This document shows, piece after piece, positions 23,385-34,357 of a stretch of DNA of 64,000 nt. The notes below the pieces were generated by a model. It was not told the DNA's origin, did not search any database, and saw nothing but the letters and a program-made list of their open reading frames with translations. A program made the position numbers and the translations under genes. This stretch comes from Choanephora cucurbitarum (taxonomy: Eukaryota > Mucoromycota > Mucoromycetes > Mucorales > Choanephoraceae): assembly GCA_025331435.1 (NCBI GenBank), contig JAIWNI010000020.1, positions 62,001-126,000 of the forward strand, in the 5' to 3' direction. Numbering within the stretch: the stretch's first letter is position 1; the number at the start of each line of letters is the position of its first letter.

Positions 23385-24711
23385 ATGTCAAACACTGCTG
23401 TACTCACACTGTAAGTAGGGAAAACAAATTTAAAAATAAACGCGTAACGTGTGTTTCTTTAGTAACACTGGCGCCAAAATGCCCCAAATCGGTCTTGGTA
23501 CATGGTAAGATCAATGTTTATTTGTTTATATCACCCCCCTAATAACTTTATTTAGGCAATCCAAGCCTAATGAAGTCTATGAAGCTGTCCTTACTGCCAT
23601 CAAGACTGGGTAAAAAGTATACATGTGATTTATAAACACGCTTACTGATGGTTGTTATAGTTACAAGCACATTGATGCTGCTTATATCTGTAAGTGATTC
23701 ATATTGAATAGACCTCCTTAGAAAATGGCCTTACAATTTAAATAGATGGTAACGAAAAGGAAGTGGGCAAGGCCATCAAGGATTCCGGTATCTCTCGTTC
23801 TGAACTCTTTGTGACTACCAAGTTATGGAACACTTTCCATCGCCCTGAAGATGTTGAAAAGGCCCTTCAAAAGTCCCTTGATAACCTTGGTTTAGACTAT
23901 GTCGATCTCTATTTGATGCACTGGCCTGTTGCCTTCAAGGCTGGTGAAGATAACTCTCCCAAGGGTGAAGATGGCAAGACCTTGTTTGAAGATGTTGATT
24001 TCACTGAAACTTATGCTGTAAGTCAACTTTGTTTTCTTTCACTGTCCCCACTTACCTTCCTCGATGTTAGGCCATGGAAAAACTTGACAAGAACAAGGTC
24101 CGTGCTATTGGTGTCAGTAACTTCAATGTCGCCAAGCTTGAGAAGTTGGCCAAGACTCAAAAGATCGTTCCTGCTGCTAACCAAGTAAAGTCAAGATAGA
24201 TTTAAATACAGTGATATTGATTTGTGTATTATAGGTTGAATTACACCCTTACTTGCCTCAAGATGAATTAGTCAACTACTGTAAAGAAAAGGGTATCATT
24301 GGTAAGTACATGTAGATTAGCCTATTATTCTATACTCATCATTTTATCCAGTCACTGCTTATTCTCCTTTGGGCAGTACTGATTCTCCTTTACTAAAGGA
24401 TGAAGTTGTGGTAAGTAAACAAGAAAGAGAGAAAGATGAGTCCATTCTCACTCTCAATTGTGTAGGCCAAGATTGCTGAAAAGAACAATGTCTCTCCTGC
24501 TCAAATCCTCATCTCTTGGGGTGCCAAGCGTGGTTACTCTGTCATTCCCAAGTCTGTCACTGCCTCTAGAATCAAGGCTAACTTTGAGATTGTTGATCTG
24601 AGTGATGATGATTTCGAGACCTTGAACAAGATTGTTCATTCTCAAAAGAAGCAGAGATTGGTTGACCCCTATAACTTCTGGGGTGTGGATGTCTTTGATG
24701 AACATCAATAA
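23385..24711 (+). CDS. Aldo-keto reductase (NADPH-dependent, AKR3-like)
   Basis: Nine exons: 23385-23410, 23463-23504, 23556-23609, 23661-23689, 23746-24017, 24071-24184, 24235-24301, 24352-24410 and 24466-24711; they join in frame to 302 residues. The first four exons are only 26-54 nt. Family marks: GLGTWQSKP near the N-terminus, catalytic Asp and Tyr in HIDAAYIYGNE, Lys in FVTTKLWN, His in YLMHWPV, the GVSNFN turn, and the cofactor loop VIPKSVTASRIKAN. It reduces aldehydes or ketones with NADPH in the cytosol; relatives are glycerol dehydrogenase/Gcy1 and aldehyde reductases. The precise substrate is not determined by sequence. Confidence 0.93.
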
Positions 24712-25105
24712 ACTCCAAAAAAGGAGTGAATCCGAATCCCCCGAATCAAATAAAGACCCGTTTCTGATTTCCCAATTTAGTGTCTCTACAGTCCTTTTAT
24801 TTCTTAACATCTGATTTCCCTTTTTTTTTTTTTATTATTTTACAGAAAACAAAGAGAGAGAGAAAAGAGGGAGTCATAAAAAAAAAAGGTTACCTACCAT
24901 TTAGAGAAACATACCATTCAGGTTCAAAAAAAAAAAAGATACTGTTGCCATCAGTGTCACATGATAGGATACACTCGGTCTTTTAATGCTGTTACTTTAT
25001 TCTCTCTCTCTCTTTTTTTTTTCCCTCTCTTTTTTTCTTCTTTTTCTTTTTTCTTTTTTTTTTAAACTATATAACCATCCTATTTATTTTAAAACCTTCA
25101 TGAGA
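24712..25105. promoter_or_regulatory. intergenic region with pyrimidine-rich tract before the CYRI gene
   Basis: Holds the 3' UTR of the reductase gene and, at about 25000-25063, a nearly pure CT/T tract ending some 40 nt before the CYRI ATG. Similar tracts precede several plus-strand genes in this window, suggesting a core-promoter or 5' leader element. Confidence 0.45.
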
Positions 25106-26267
25106 ATGGGTCAAATATTAGCCTCCTTGAATCTCCGCGGAAATTCAGATATAGTGCCTGAAATAAACTTTGACATAGAAAGTAAAGCTTTTAAACAGGA
25201 TTGAGAGAGAAAAAGAATGGCTCATACATAGTTGAATTAGATGCCTCACCATCTACTGAAGAAAAAGCTATTTATAACGAACTGTACAACATCCTTGTAG
25301 AACCCAACAGTAGACTACTAGAGAAATTAGGCCAATATAGACCTGCATCAGAACCCATTCGTCATGCAATAGCCTCACCCAGTAACGAGAATGAAGATAA
25401 AGCATGGAATGCAGTCTTACCGACAGTCGAGATGTTGCGTGAATTCTATAGTTATTCTTCCGAGCTGGGTAAATAAGAACGAGGATGATAAAATAAGGAG
25501 GATGCTAAAGGTTATAGGATAGAACGAGGTATTCCAATGTTACTCAATGTGTTATGTAAAGATGGTGGTGTGACAACAAAAGAACTTGACAGACATCCAG
25601 GATTGACAAAGTTGTTTGCTGATATCCTTGATTTCGTGTTTGAATTTGATTCTCTCAAGGTCAAATACCCTACCTTACAGAACGATTTCTCATTCTATCG
25701 AAGAACTCTGCAGAGAGGTAGATCAGCCGAGACTGAATCTACAGTACAGTCTGATTTACGCCAGAAGATCAATGAGGATGATCTGGCCAATCGTATCTCT
25801 CTCTTTATAGCCTATCCAACACCCATGCTCAAGTGTGTGATTGATACGACTATTCATTATGTTCAGTCCAATGATCTTGTCAAGAGTGTGTCTGAATGGT
25901 TAGCGAGTATCTGGGCAGCCTGTTTCCATACATTGACAGTGAATGCCAAAAAGAAGAATGTGGTATTGGATTCATTCTGTCTTAAGGTGATGGTTGTCTC
26001 CATTGTGTTGTATGATCATATTGATCCTATTGGTGCCTTTGCAAAGAATTCACCTATCAATGTAAGTTCATTCTATTGTACATAATGAAGACTAAAGTCA
26101 GCGTATGATAGGTCAAGAATTCATTAAAGGCCATTCAGACCATCAGTCAACATAAACAGGAAATCAATAATACGGCAGATCTCATTTCAGCCTTACGGTA
26201 TAATTCCAAACACCTAAATGATGATAATACCCCTAAAGCAATAAAGAGTTTGGTGATGGCCATGTGA
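25106..26267 (+). CDS. CYRI/FAM49 family protein (Rac1-binding, DUF1394)
   Basis: Exons 25106-25181, 25241-25468, 25523-26061 and 26112-26267 join in frame to 332 residues, close to animal CYRI-A/B (about 323). The start MGQILASL gives an N-terminal Gly like the myristoylated MGNLL of CYRI. Conserved blocks: INFDIENASPSTE, KAWNAVLPTVE, the Rac-binding NDFSFYRRTLQRGR with both Arg of the Arg-Arg pair kept, LYDHIDPIGAFAK and ALRYNSKHLNDD near the end. In animals and Dictyostelium CYRI binds active Rac1 at the membrane through this patch and restrains the SCAR/WAVE complex and hence Arp2/3 actin branching. The role in this fungus is inferred. The acceptors chosen for exons 2 and 3 are those that restore the family alignment. 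Confidence 0.9.
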
Positions 26268-26879
26268 TATTATTGTGTCAAATAACTGTTGTCTGGTATT
26301 TAACCTTAAATTGGCAAACTGTCTTTTACACTTCCTTTTTAAGCAAAGTAGATTACCATTGTTAGCAAAAAGGCGATACCATGGCATCTGTTGACTAATA
26401 TAGCATCCCTTTTCTTGTTAAGAGGGCTCTCTCTCCAATCAAAATAAAAAGGGATACACATGGCTTAAAGTGTCAGCTTTGTGACATGGTAATAATTGGA
26501 GTTCCAAAAAGAATTAAAAACACGAGGAATATCCAATCAGCTTATTTTTATTCATTTTTTATATTTTTTTTTTTTTCTATTTTTTTCTTTTCTTTCTTTC
26601 TCTCTTTTTTTTTTATATATTTTTTTTTTAAACTTATTATTTAATTCTTTATTTTCTCATTTGTCTTTGAAAGACATTTTTTATTTAATTCTCCTCTCAT
26701 TTTATATCTTTAAGCCCTTTTTTTTTCTTTTTAATTTTCACACAGGTAAGCTTTTTTTTTATAGAGAGAATCTTATTTTTATCTAAAAACAAACCTATCT
26801 TTTCCTCGTGTTTCATACTGGCTTTCAACGTGTTGTTGTCTTACTTGACTGACCAATCAGATTTATTAATTATTACAAA
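26268..26879. other. intergenic region, extremely T-rich
   Basis: 612 nt before the Ras gene. From about 26540 to 26760 the plus strand is almost entirely T with scattered C and A. A long open frame here is simply a Phe/Leu/Ser-rich by-product of that composition. The Ras promoter and leader must lie here. Confidence 0.45.
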
Positions 26880-27745
26880 ATGATGCTCTATAAGTTAGTT
26901 GTTCTCGGTGATGGTGGTGTTGGCAAGGTAAAGAGAGAGTAAGAATGAATGAGTTGATTACTGACTGTTGTTATTCTAGACTGCTTTAACTATTCAGGTA
27001 GAGAGAGAATAGAATGATTATAAAATGCGTGTGTTAATTATTTTATATATATATATATATAGCTGTGTCTAAATCACTTTGTTGGTAAAGTAGTCTTATA
27101 TTTAAAAATACTATGTAATTTGTACTGAATTTCTCTTGTTTTAATTAGAGGTAAAATAAAGTTATATAGAAATCATAGTTGGCAATTATCAACAATAACT
27201 CTATAGACATATGATCCTACTATTGAAGATTCCTACCGTAAGCAAGTCGTCATTGATGATCAACCTTGTGTTCTCGAAGTATTGGATACTGCTGGTCAAG
27301 AAGAATATACTGCATTAAGAGATCAATGGATTCGGTAAATGAACATCCACTTCATTCTTGTAGTGTACTAACCTACCCAAATTGTAGTGATGGTGAAGGC
27401 TTCTTATTGGTCTATTCAATTGCCTCTCGTTCCACTTTTGAACGTATCGAACGTTTCCGTAATCAAATCTTCCGTGTAAAGGATCTTGAGAATGTCCCTA
27501 TGATGTTGGTAGGCAACAAATGTGATAAGGTAACAGAAAGAGAAGTGACACGAGAAGAAGGTGCTGCTATGGCAAAGCAACTGGCCTGTGACTTTATTGA
27601 GACTTCTGCAAAGACTTGTGTGAATGTGGAAAGATCATTTTATCAAGTTGTCAAGGCTATTCGTGCTCAACGTGAAGGATTGAAGCCTGGTGGACCTAAG
27701 GGTAAAAGCAAGAAAGAAAAGAAGAGTAAATGTTTGATTTTATAA
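26880..27745 (+). CDS. Ras family small GTPase
   Basis: Exons 26880-26927, 26980-26997, 27063-27084, 27149-27150, 27207-27334 and 27388-27745 encode 191 residues. Exon 4 is a proposed 2-nt micro-exon: without it the frame breaks in switch I. G motifs: P-loop GDGGVGKT, effector loop [22 protein letters not shown] and ETSAK. The effector loop and QVVIDD are Ras-like rather than Rho or Rab. The C-terminus is a Lys-rich tract followed by CAAX box CLIL (a terminal Leu favours geranylgeranylation), without an upstream Cys for palmitoylation, so membrane targeting would resemble K-Ras4B or Rsr1. Expected role: polarity or cAMP/MAPK signalling at the plasma membrane. Confidence 0.93.
27044..27062. 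repeat. TA dinucleotide repeat forming a splice acceptor
   Basis: A run of about nine TA units ends directly in the AG acceptor of the third exon of the Ras gene, replacing the usual pyrimidine tract. Length polymorphism here could alter splicing. Confidence 0.6.
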
Positions 27746-27841
27746 AAATAAAATTGTACCTTAGAATCACATGTTATTATCATGTTGAATGTGAGAATGA
27801 GTTTTTTTTATTTTTTTTTTCTTTTTTTATTTTCACACAAG

Positions 27842-28589
27842 ATGGACACACTGGACAAGATTGCACTTCATCCTTACTTTCATGACCTGTTCACTATCCT
27901 TAAAGGATGTCGTAATGGTATGGTCTATGGTGCTAAAGTGAGATTCCCTCATGCACTTGTGATGACCATCTTATTCAAGTCTGGCTCGTAATGTATCTCA
28001 TTTACTCTTTTTTAAAAAAACAAGACGATTGAATCCATTCTTTAGTCTTGAAAGTAAAGTCAAAGGTATTCTGATGGCCACCAAACAACATGCACAGAAT
28101 CTAGGCTTATTTGCCACTATCTACAAGACATTGATGATTGTACAAAGGAAGTTAAATGGTAAGGAAGCCAGTATTCACCCTTTTATTGCTGGTATCATTG
28201 GTGGTTACTATGTCTTTGGTGAGAACAACAGTATCAATCAACAAGTAAAGTACATTCTATTGTCATCCATCATGTATCTCATAGGCATACAGATCATTCT
28301 CTATCTCTTTTCACGAGTGGTATTGGCTGCAGTCAAGGTACCAGTGAAGCATCAGATCATAGATGCTCCTCAACAGACTTATCCTGTATTTGCTGCTGTT
28401 GTATGGGGATGTGTGATGGTAAATTGGGAAATTGAATGATTTACACAACAATAACTGATTTGGCTATAGTGGTTATTTCGTCATGAGACAGATACTGTTC
28501 AACCTTCTCTTAGGGCATCTATGCAATATATCTATCGTGATTCAGAATATTGGTCTTCTTTCAAGACACTTTTTTGGCATAACAAATAA
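27842..28589 (+). CDS. PXMP4: Peroxisomal membrane protein 4 (PMP24, Tim17-like family)
   Basis: Exons 27842-27987, 28046-28418 and 28470-28589 join in frame to 212 residues, the size of animal PXMP4. Shared blocks: LKGCRNGMVYGAKVRFPHALVM, the FGENNSINQQ stretch, AVVWGCVMWLF and LRASMQYIYRDS. Four hydrophobic segments fit a multi-span peroxisomal membrane protein of the Tim17/Tim22/Pmp24 fold. Its biochemical function is poorly known even in animals; Saccharomyces lacks it. It begins 96 nt after the Ras stop on the same strand, so the promoter must be very short or lie in the Ras 3' end. Confidence 0.93.
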
Positions 28590-28660
28590 TCCTTGCATTT
28601 TTTCTTTTTATTGATTTATAAAAAAAAGGGTATAAACTATATTATATATACAGATACTTC

Positions 28661-30555
28661 TTAAACAGGTGCCATACGTCTGTTCTTTAACAAAGTAGCT
28701 TTTGTTAAATCTAATTCAAACATATTACGTCTTCTCCTTGAGGTGGGTGTGATCACATCAGACTGTTGAGTTTTCTGCTTTTGTTCAGGTGTCATATTAA
28801 AGGCAGCTGGGGCAATGCCTTTACCATCATGTACCATCTGTTCAGCCATGGCAATGACTTCTCTATCAATACCATGGTGAAGTTTCTTGACTTCTTTTGT
28901 TTCTTCTTCATCATCATCTTCTTCTTCTTCAGAAATAGAATCATAACCACCAGGAGCAAAATTAGGCATATTGAGTTCTTGACCAGGTGTATGACCAGGT
29001 TGACCTTTCTTCTTCTTTTCTTCACCCATACGTTGAACAGCATAGGTAATATCCAAGATTTCCTTGATAGAATTAATACCAGGTGAAAAGAGATCTGTAC
29101 GTTTACCACTAGCCTTGTTCTTCTTGTTATCTTCTTGTTCATTAGTAGGCATCACTTCTTCTTTCTTTTGAAGTCTATCTTGAGCCTGTTGAGCAGCATT
29201 CTGCATGGCTTGAGCACGAGGATCATTTGTCTTCTTTTTAGGAACAGCAGGGAAGGTAGATCGAGTGACCCAAGGATGTTGAAAGAATTCTTCAATTGTA
29301 TAACGCTTCTCAGGATCCACTGTCAAGAGATTACGAATCAAATCCTTAGCAGCGGGTGAAATAGGGTCCCACCAGGGACTCAGAAAAGTATATTCACCAC
29401 GCGCTACCTTGTTTGTCAAGGCACGAATGGATTCATCGTAGAATGGAGGGAAACCACAGAGAATGGTATAGAGTACACAACCAATGGCCCACATGTCCAC
29501 TGATTTAGAATACTTTTGATCGCGCACTATTTCAGGTGCAGTATAGCCTACTGTACCACAGGGAGTCAAGGTAGAATTGTCCCAGATGACCTTGGAGAGA
29601 CCAAAGTCGGCTAGCTTGACAACACCAATACCACCACCACCAACACCTTCAGTAAAGACACCTTCATCTTCCTTGTCTTCATCATTGAATGGGTTATCTA
29701 CCTTATCACGCTTGATGATAGGAATAGGCTCAAACAGGATATTTTCAGGCTTAATGTCACTAATAGATCATATAATTTAGCTACCCTTATATATATAAGA
29801 ATCATGATTGTGTTTACTTTACCGATGAACTACACCACATTCTTCATGAAGATAACGAATACCCTCAGCTACCTGTGTGATGACATGACGAGCCAGATCT
29901 TCACTGAAATAAGTCAATTTGACAATTCGATGAAACAATTCACCACCTTGACATAATTCCAACACCAAGAAATAATAGTCATCGGATTCTGAGAACTGAA
30001 TAAGCTGAACAATGTTCTTATGGTTCATGTTGCGCATAATCTGAACTTCCTTTAGGATATTGGCTCGTTCGGTGGCTTTTGTCTTTTTCTTCATGTTAGG
30101 GTGAAGATGGTTTTTGTTGCTCTGTGTTCAAAGTAAGCTTATGTAATGATGACATCGATTATTATTTTTATTACCTCAGAAGCATCCAATTCCTTTTTGC
30201 GTACTACCTTCACAGCCACTTCTTTATCTGTTAAAGTATCTCTTGCTTTGTAGACATAAGAAAATGCACCTCTAATGAAATGTTGTCAATAGATGATAAA
30301 CAGAATCATTCTGTCTTTACTTACTCGCCAATCTTCTCAATCATCTCAAATCGCTCTAAGCCAGGGTATTTGGGCAACACATTCTTGCGTTGCTTTTCTT
30401 CTTGTACAAGACGAGTAGCCACATCTTTGTTGTGTTTCTTTTCTTCAGGCGTAAGGTCTGTTTCTTACGTAAGTATGGATACCAAAGTGTGTTTCTTTAC
30501 TCACCTTTAGGATACGTCTTTTTTTGCTTGAATAAACTTTTGATTTGTGCAAGCA
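28661..30555 (-). CDS. Rck2/Srk1-like MAPK-activated Ser/Thr kinase (CaMK group)
   Basis: Exons 30555-30516, 30463-30325, 30271-30175, 30121-29823 and 29759-28661 join in frame to 557 residues. Kinase motifs: GEGAFSYVYKA glycine loop, AVKVV Lys, HRDIKPEN catalytic loop (split by an intron), KLADFGLSK, TPCGTVGYTAPEIV activation segment and the SVDMWAIGCVLY helix. An acidic insert after DIKPEN and a long linker carrying EEEEDDDEEE follow. The C-terminus has SRRRRNMFELDLTKATLLKNRR, a basic-plus-hydrophobic MAPK docking motif as in Rck2, Srk1 and animal MK2, so activation by a Hog1-type kinase in stress is likely. The body is certain; the 13-codon first exon is the best in-phase option but weak. 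Confidence 0.88.
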
Positions 30556-32055
30556 TATTATATGGATAAAAAAAAATTACAATAGGATGAATAAACAAGA
30601 TAGAAAGAAAGTAAAAAAAAAAAAAAAACTTTTTTTATACTCACAGAGCAGAATAACGACCAAATGACGTCGTAAAAAAAAATCTTTACTTCCCGATTTA
30701 GAGATATGACGTATTTGGTGAAGGGTGATTTGTTCATCTCTCTTATGGCAAGACGATCAATACCAAAAACAGTCAAACTTCTTTAGATAAATGATATAAT
30801 CATCTTCACTCTTTAGGTTATCTTTTAAGCTTATTTCATGTCACTACACATACCTCTTTTTTTTTATCATTTGAAAGAAGAAAGGTAAAAAAAAAAAAAT
30901 GAAAGCCGTCTGTTTATGTCATTTTACCTTTTTGTCTTGTAATGTATTAAGCTATATTTTACCTTAATTTTGTGTCACATGTAACTTTTTTTGTCTCTCG
31001 CTTTATTTATTTGTTCCAGTGTATAACGCCACAAAAGTCGAAATAAGCTTATTTTTTTTTCTCCATTTTGATCTAAGGATGACTTTAAATCCATGGATAA
31101 GGTCTACTCTATCTCAAGATAGCTTATCCATTATGCTCAATAAGGAAATCCATTGAAAGGTAACAACAGACTCATTCTCTCAACTGACAACATTGTGGAT
31201 GGAAAACTCAAGAGGATAATGTCAATAAGGTTACTCTATCGCTTATGCAGATGAAACAAGACCAGACAGAAGAGATTTCTTTTTATGAAATATTCCCAAA
31301 AAAAGAAAATCAAAACCCTCCTCTCAGTAACATCATTTGCCTCACTCCTCTAAAAAAGATAGTCTTTGCATTGTCAGAAAACAGAATTGGGAGTTGTCCT
31401 GCTTGGTCTGTTGTAATTGTATTTTGATAGCAAGGACATATTTCAAAGGATGGTTTCTAAACAAACGTTGCCTTTCATAGTCATTCTGCCAATCAGAAGG
31501 CCCTCGAAAAACGCTTGCCATTCTTTTTTTTTTTTTTTGTTAATGTTGTGTATTTTCATAAGGTCTGCCTTCAGATCTATGTCTTTCCATGTACGGATCA
31601 TCTGTATATGCTTAAAGATGATAGCCTTCAAACCATCTCAAGTCAAAACGGCTCATGTTTACATAACAACTACTGAATTCCTTCTGTCGCTCTATTTTGG
31701 CTACATGAATGTTAGTATGTACTGTACTACCAACATTCTCATCACAATCATTGCTTTTTTTTTTGGAAAACATTGTAGGCACATTATTCTTTTTACAACG
31801 GTCTATCTCTTTTGTAGTCATTCAATGCGCTCTCTAGATTGTTCAGAGATTCACACAGAGCCTTATTGAGTTCATACCAAACAACTAAGAGGTCATATCA
31901 CACCATTGGTTAACACAATTCCTAAGAATGATAGTATTCATTCAATCATAAGAAAACAAGTACACTAATTTAGTACAAGTTGTATAGCCTCTAATTACAT
32001 CAAGTCTCTCTTTATAAAGATAGTTGTTGTACCAATATCTAAGCTAGATTCCCTT
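30556..32055. other. gene-poor intergenic DNA
   Basis: Left edge should carry the kinase promoter. The rest is AT-rich with several open frames of 60-150 codons on both strands that are rich in Phe, Ile and Ser and show no conserved motif. I see nothing that I would annotate. Confidence 0.4.
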
Positions 32056-32316
32056 CTATCCTTTTTTCTTTCTTCTTCTTACACTACAGTCTTGTTGTAT
32101 CTGTTTAAATGTTACAAAAGACATGACAAAGACATACACACTGGTGATAAGTTCATTGGCGTCATAGTATCTCATCAATTCAGTCTCCCTTTTATTTTTT
32201 TGGAGTTCCTTATAGTCATGCTCCAGTAGAACACAAAGATCATGAAGTTGCTTTTCTTCAAGCCTTAGTGGCTTCCTTTTTGACAACTGTTCTACTAGCT
32301 TGGTTTTCTTTGACAT
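32056..32316 (-). CDS. Candidate small coiled-coil protein, 86 residues
   Basis: Single open frame beginning MSKKTKLVEQLSKRK. The first 55 residues are strongly charged with coiled-coil spacing (LEEKQLHDLCVLLEHDYKELQ), followed by a short hydrophobic stretch and a basic end RRRKKKG. Composition differs from the random frames around it, which is why I list it, but there is no known family and no conserved splice context. It may be one exon of a longer gene or a relic. Confidence 0.35.
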   Translation of the reverse strand: MSKKTKLVEQLSKRKPLRLEEKQLHDLCVLLEHDYKELQKNKRETELMRYYDANELITSVYVFVMSFVTFKQIQQDCSVRRRKKKG

Positions 32317-34357
32317 ATCTTACTAGGTGATTTTAACCATTTTGTTTTTTTATGCTAAAGACACCTATTGTCTGGGTTAAATCATATAAGTCACTTTTTA
32401 TGCTGTCATGTCCCTCCTCTCCGCTTTCTTTGGCTAAAATTGCGCTTGTCCCTTTCAAAAACCATCATTCTTTTGTCTGGCTTTATTCTTTTTTTTTTTT
32501 GTATAGTGATTTCCAGATCCAGCTTACATTGTCAATTGACTCTTGTACAATTTGCTTCATTAACAACTTTTTGATATGACCCCCTTTTTTTCTTCTTACT
32601 TGAGTTCATAGAGGTTCTACCTCCCCCTTTCAGATCGATTGTTGTCAATACAACTACTTGTGCTGTCTTGACAGTGATAGAGTATTCAGCCCTCACCTCT
32701 TTGAGTTATCTTGCATTAGCTTTCTACGCTTTCCATCACATAATCCATAGTTAAGACCAACATCCAAAAGACCAAAAGCACTACCCATCCTTCATTGCGC
32801 AAGTCATACTTGAGAGGAACAAAATTCGTTTTGAGATCTAACAAGAGTTTTTGTGCTGCCTGCTTTTGATTCAGCCTTTGTTCACGAGAGTGATGCTTTT
32901 GAAAGAGTGTTGCTTACCTTTCCATCTTCTCAAAGAGATAAAGCATGTTTTTCTCGTGTTAGGCACATCTTCTGCTGTCCAAGGATATATCCTCGTACAG
33001 TCGTTTCCCAAATTTAGGGAACGGTCTTGAGGGGGAGGTGGACCAAGACTGTACATGAAACAATTTCTTCGGCTCTAATCAGCTTTGCTATAGGATTCCC
33101 AATGTAGTCTCTCTAGAAAATCATTCGGGCTTCTTCTACCGTGTTAATAACATCGCTTGAATCCCTGATGCTAGCCTCTATACTTTTTTTCTTTTTGGAG
33201 GATACGCACCAAGCTATTTGCCCTTCTCTGACACATTGTCTTTTCATAACTTAAAAAAAAAAAGTCGATCCCCTTATTTCAGTTGAAATCACTTCAATTG
33301 ACCAACCCAATACTTTTTGAAGAAAAAAAAAACCAAGCGCATGCATATGACTCGAAATCTATTGGCACTCAATATATACAAGTAAGTTACTGACGAATCA
33401 TCAGTTTAGAGAGACATCAAATAATAGGCTCAAATGCAAGTTGAAATAAGCAATATTAAGATGCAGGAAGGAAACTACAGAGCATGGTAGTTATTCTCTA
33501 AAATTGTAGTCCCCATTATTTTCTCAAATCTTTGGTTTATCTTTGCTCAAAGATGTTGATTTTTCATAATTTACTTGAGAGTTTGATCTTAGAAAGTAGT
33601 CAACAACCATAATGATCGTACCATTGATATACTGCTTTTTCACCTTCAAATAGCAACAGTATGCCAAAAGCACCAATCCCATTGTCTTCTTTACCCATGT
33701 TATTATAATTCGTCTCCTTTTTTTCAAACCAAACATTTCTTACTGTAAGAAAGCTTTATTTGACTCGTTAGGTTAAGAGTATTAATATAAGAAAGAAAAA
33801 ATTCTTTTGCTAAAAAACCCTTTGATCATGGCTCTCGTACAATGCATCACATCAACATGTGTTAACTGAGGACCAGGTAACAACATTTCATAGTGCTTAA
33901 ATGAGCCTCTATAAAGTGTGGTTGTGTCATTTCTCGAGCTCTCTCTTTTTTTTTAGTGTATGATTTCTATTTAGTAGTATTTGAATGGCGATATTGATGC
34001 TGCATGCATTTTAAGAGCTGTCTTGTATGGACATGTATGTTCATGATGACATCAACAGCAGTACAGTGTTCAAGAGCGCAAGCCAACTGTAATGTACAGG
34101 CGTGGGCAACACTTCCGACTGCTTTATCTGATTTTTGATTGCTTGTCAGTAAAACTAACGTCATCTTTTTTTTAATAGCAAGTTGAGAACGAAGCGTAAA
34201 ATAGCATATGGAAAAGATTGGCATGTGCCTATCAATTAAATAGCCCGTATTCGACCGTATTTAAGTAACACTCTCTCTTTCTGTCCTTTTTTTTTTCCTC
34301 TTTTTTACTTTTTCTAATCTTTTCCCTTTTTTTTTTAATTACTATATACACAAACTA
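32317..34357. other. gene-poor intergenic DNA
   Basis: About 2 kb without a gene I can support. Minus-strand open frames at 32871-33056 and 33967-34224 have somewhat protein-like composition but no start context, splice partners or recognised motif; they may be decayed copies of something. From about 34267 to 34340 there is a dense CT/T tract leading to the next ATG. Confidence 0.4.
34267..34340 (+). promoter_or_regulatory. pyrimidine-rich tract before an orphan gene
   Basis: Nearly all C and T (for example CTCTCTCTTTCTGTCC) and ends in TATATACACAAAC shortly before the ATG at 34358. The same arrangement precedes the CYRI, LRR-PH and reductase genes, so it is probably the core promoter or 5' leader. 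Confidence 0.4.

Noticed and set aside
26496..26786. Phe/Leu-rich open frame before the Ras gene
   Set aside because: Direct translation of a T-rich promoter tract.
31417..31869. 150-codon plus-strand open frame in gene-poor DNA
   Set aside because: Phe/Ile/Cys-rich composition of AT-rich non-coding DNA, overlapping minus-strand frames of similar length, no recognised domain.
33967..34224. 85-codon minus-strand frame with somewhat protein-like composition (MTLVLLTSNQKSDKAVGS)
   Set aside because: No splice partners, no known family and no promoter context; kept only as a possible relic.
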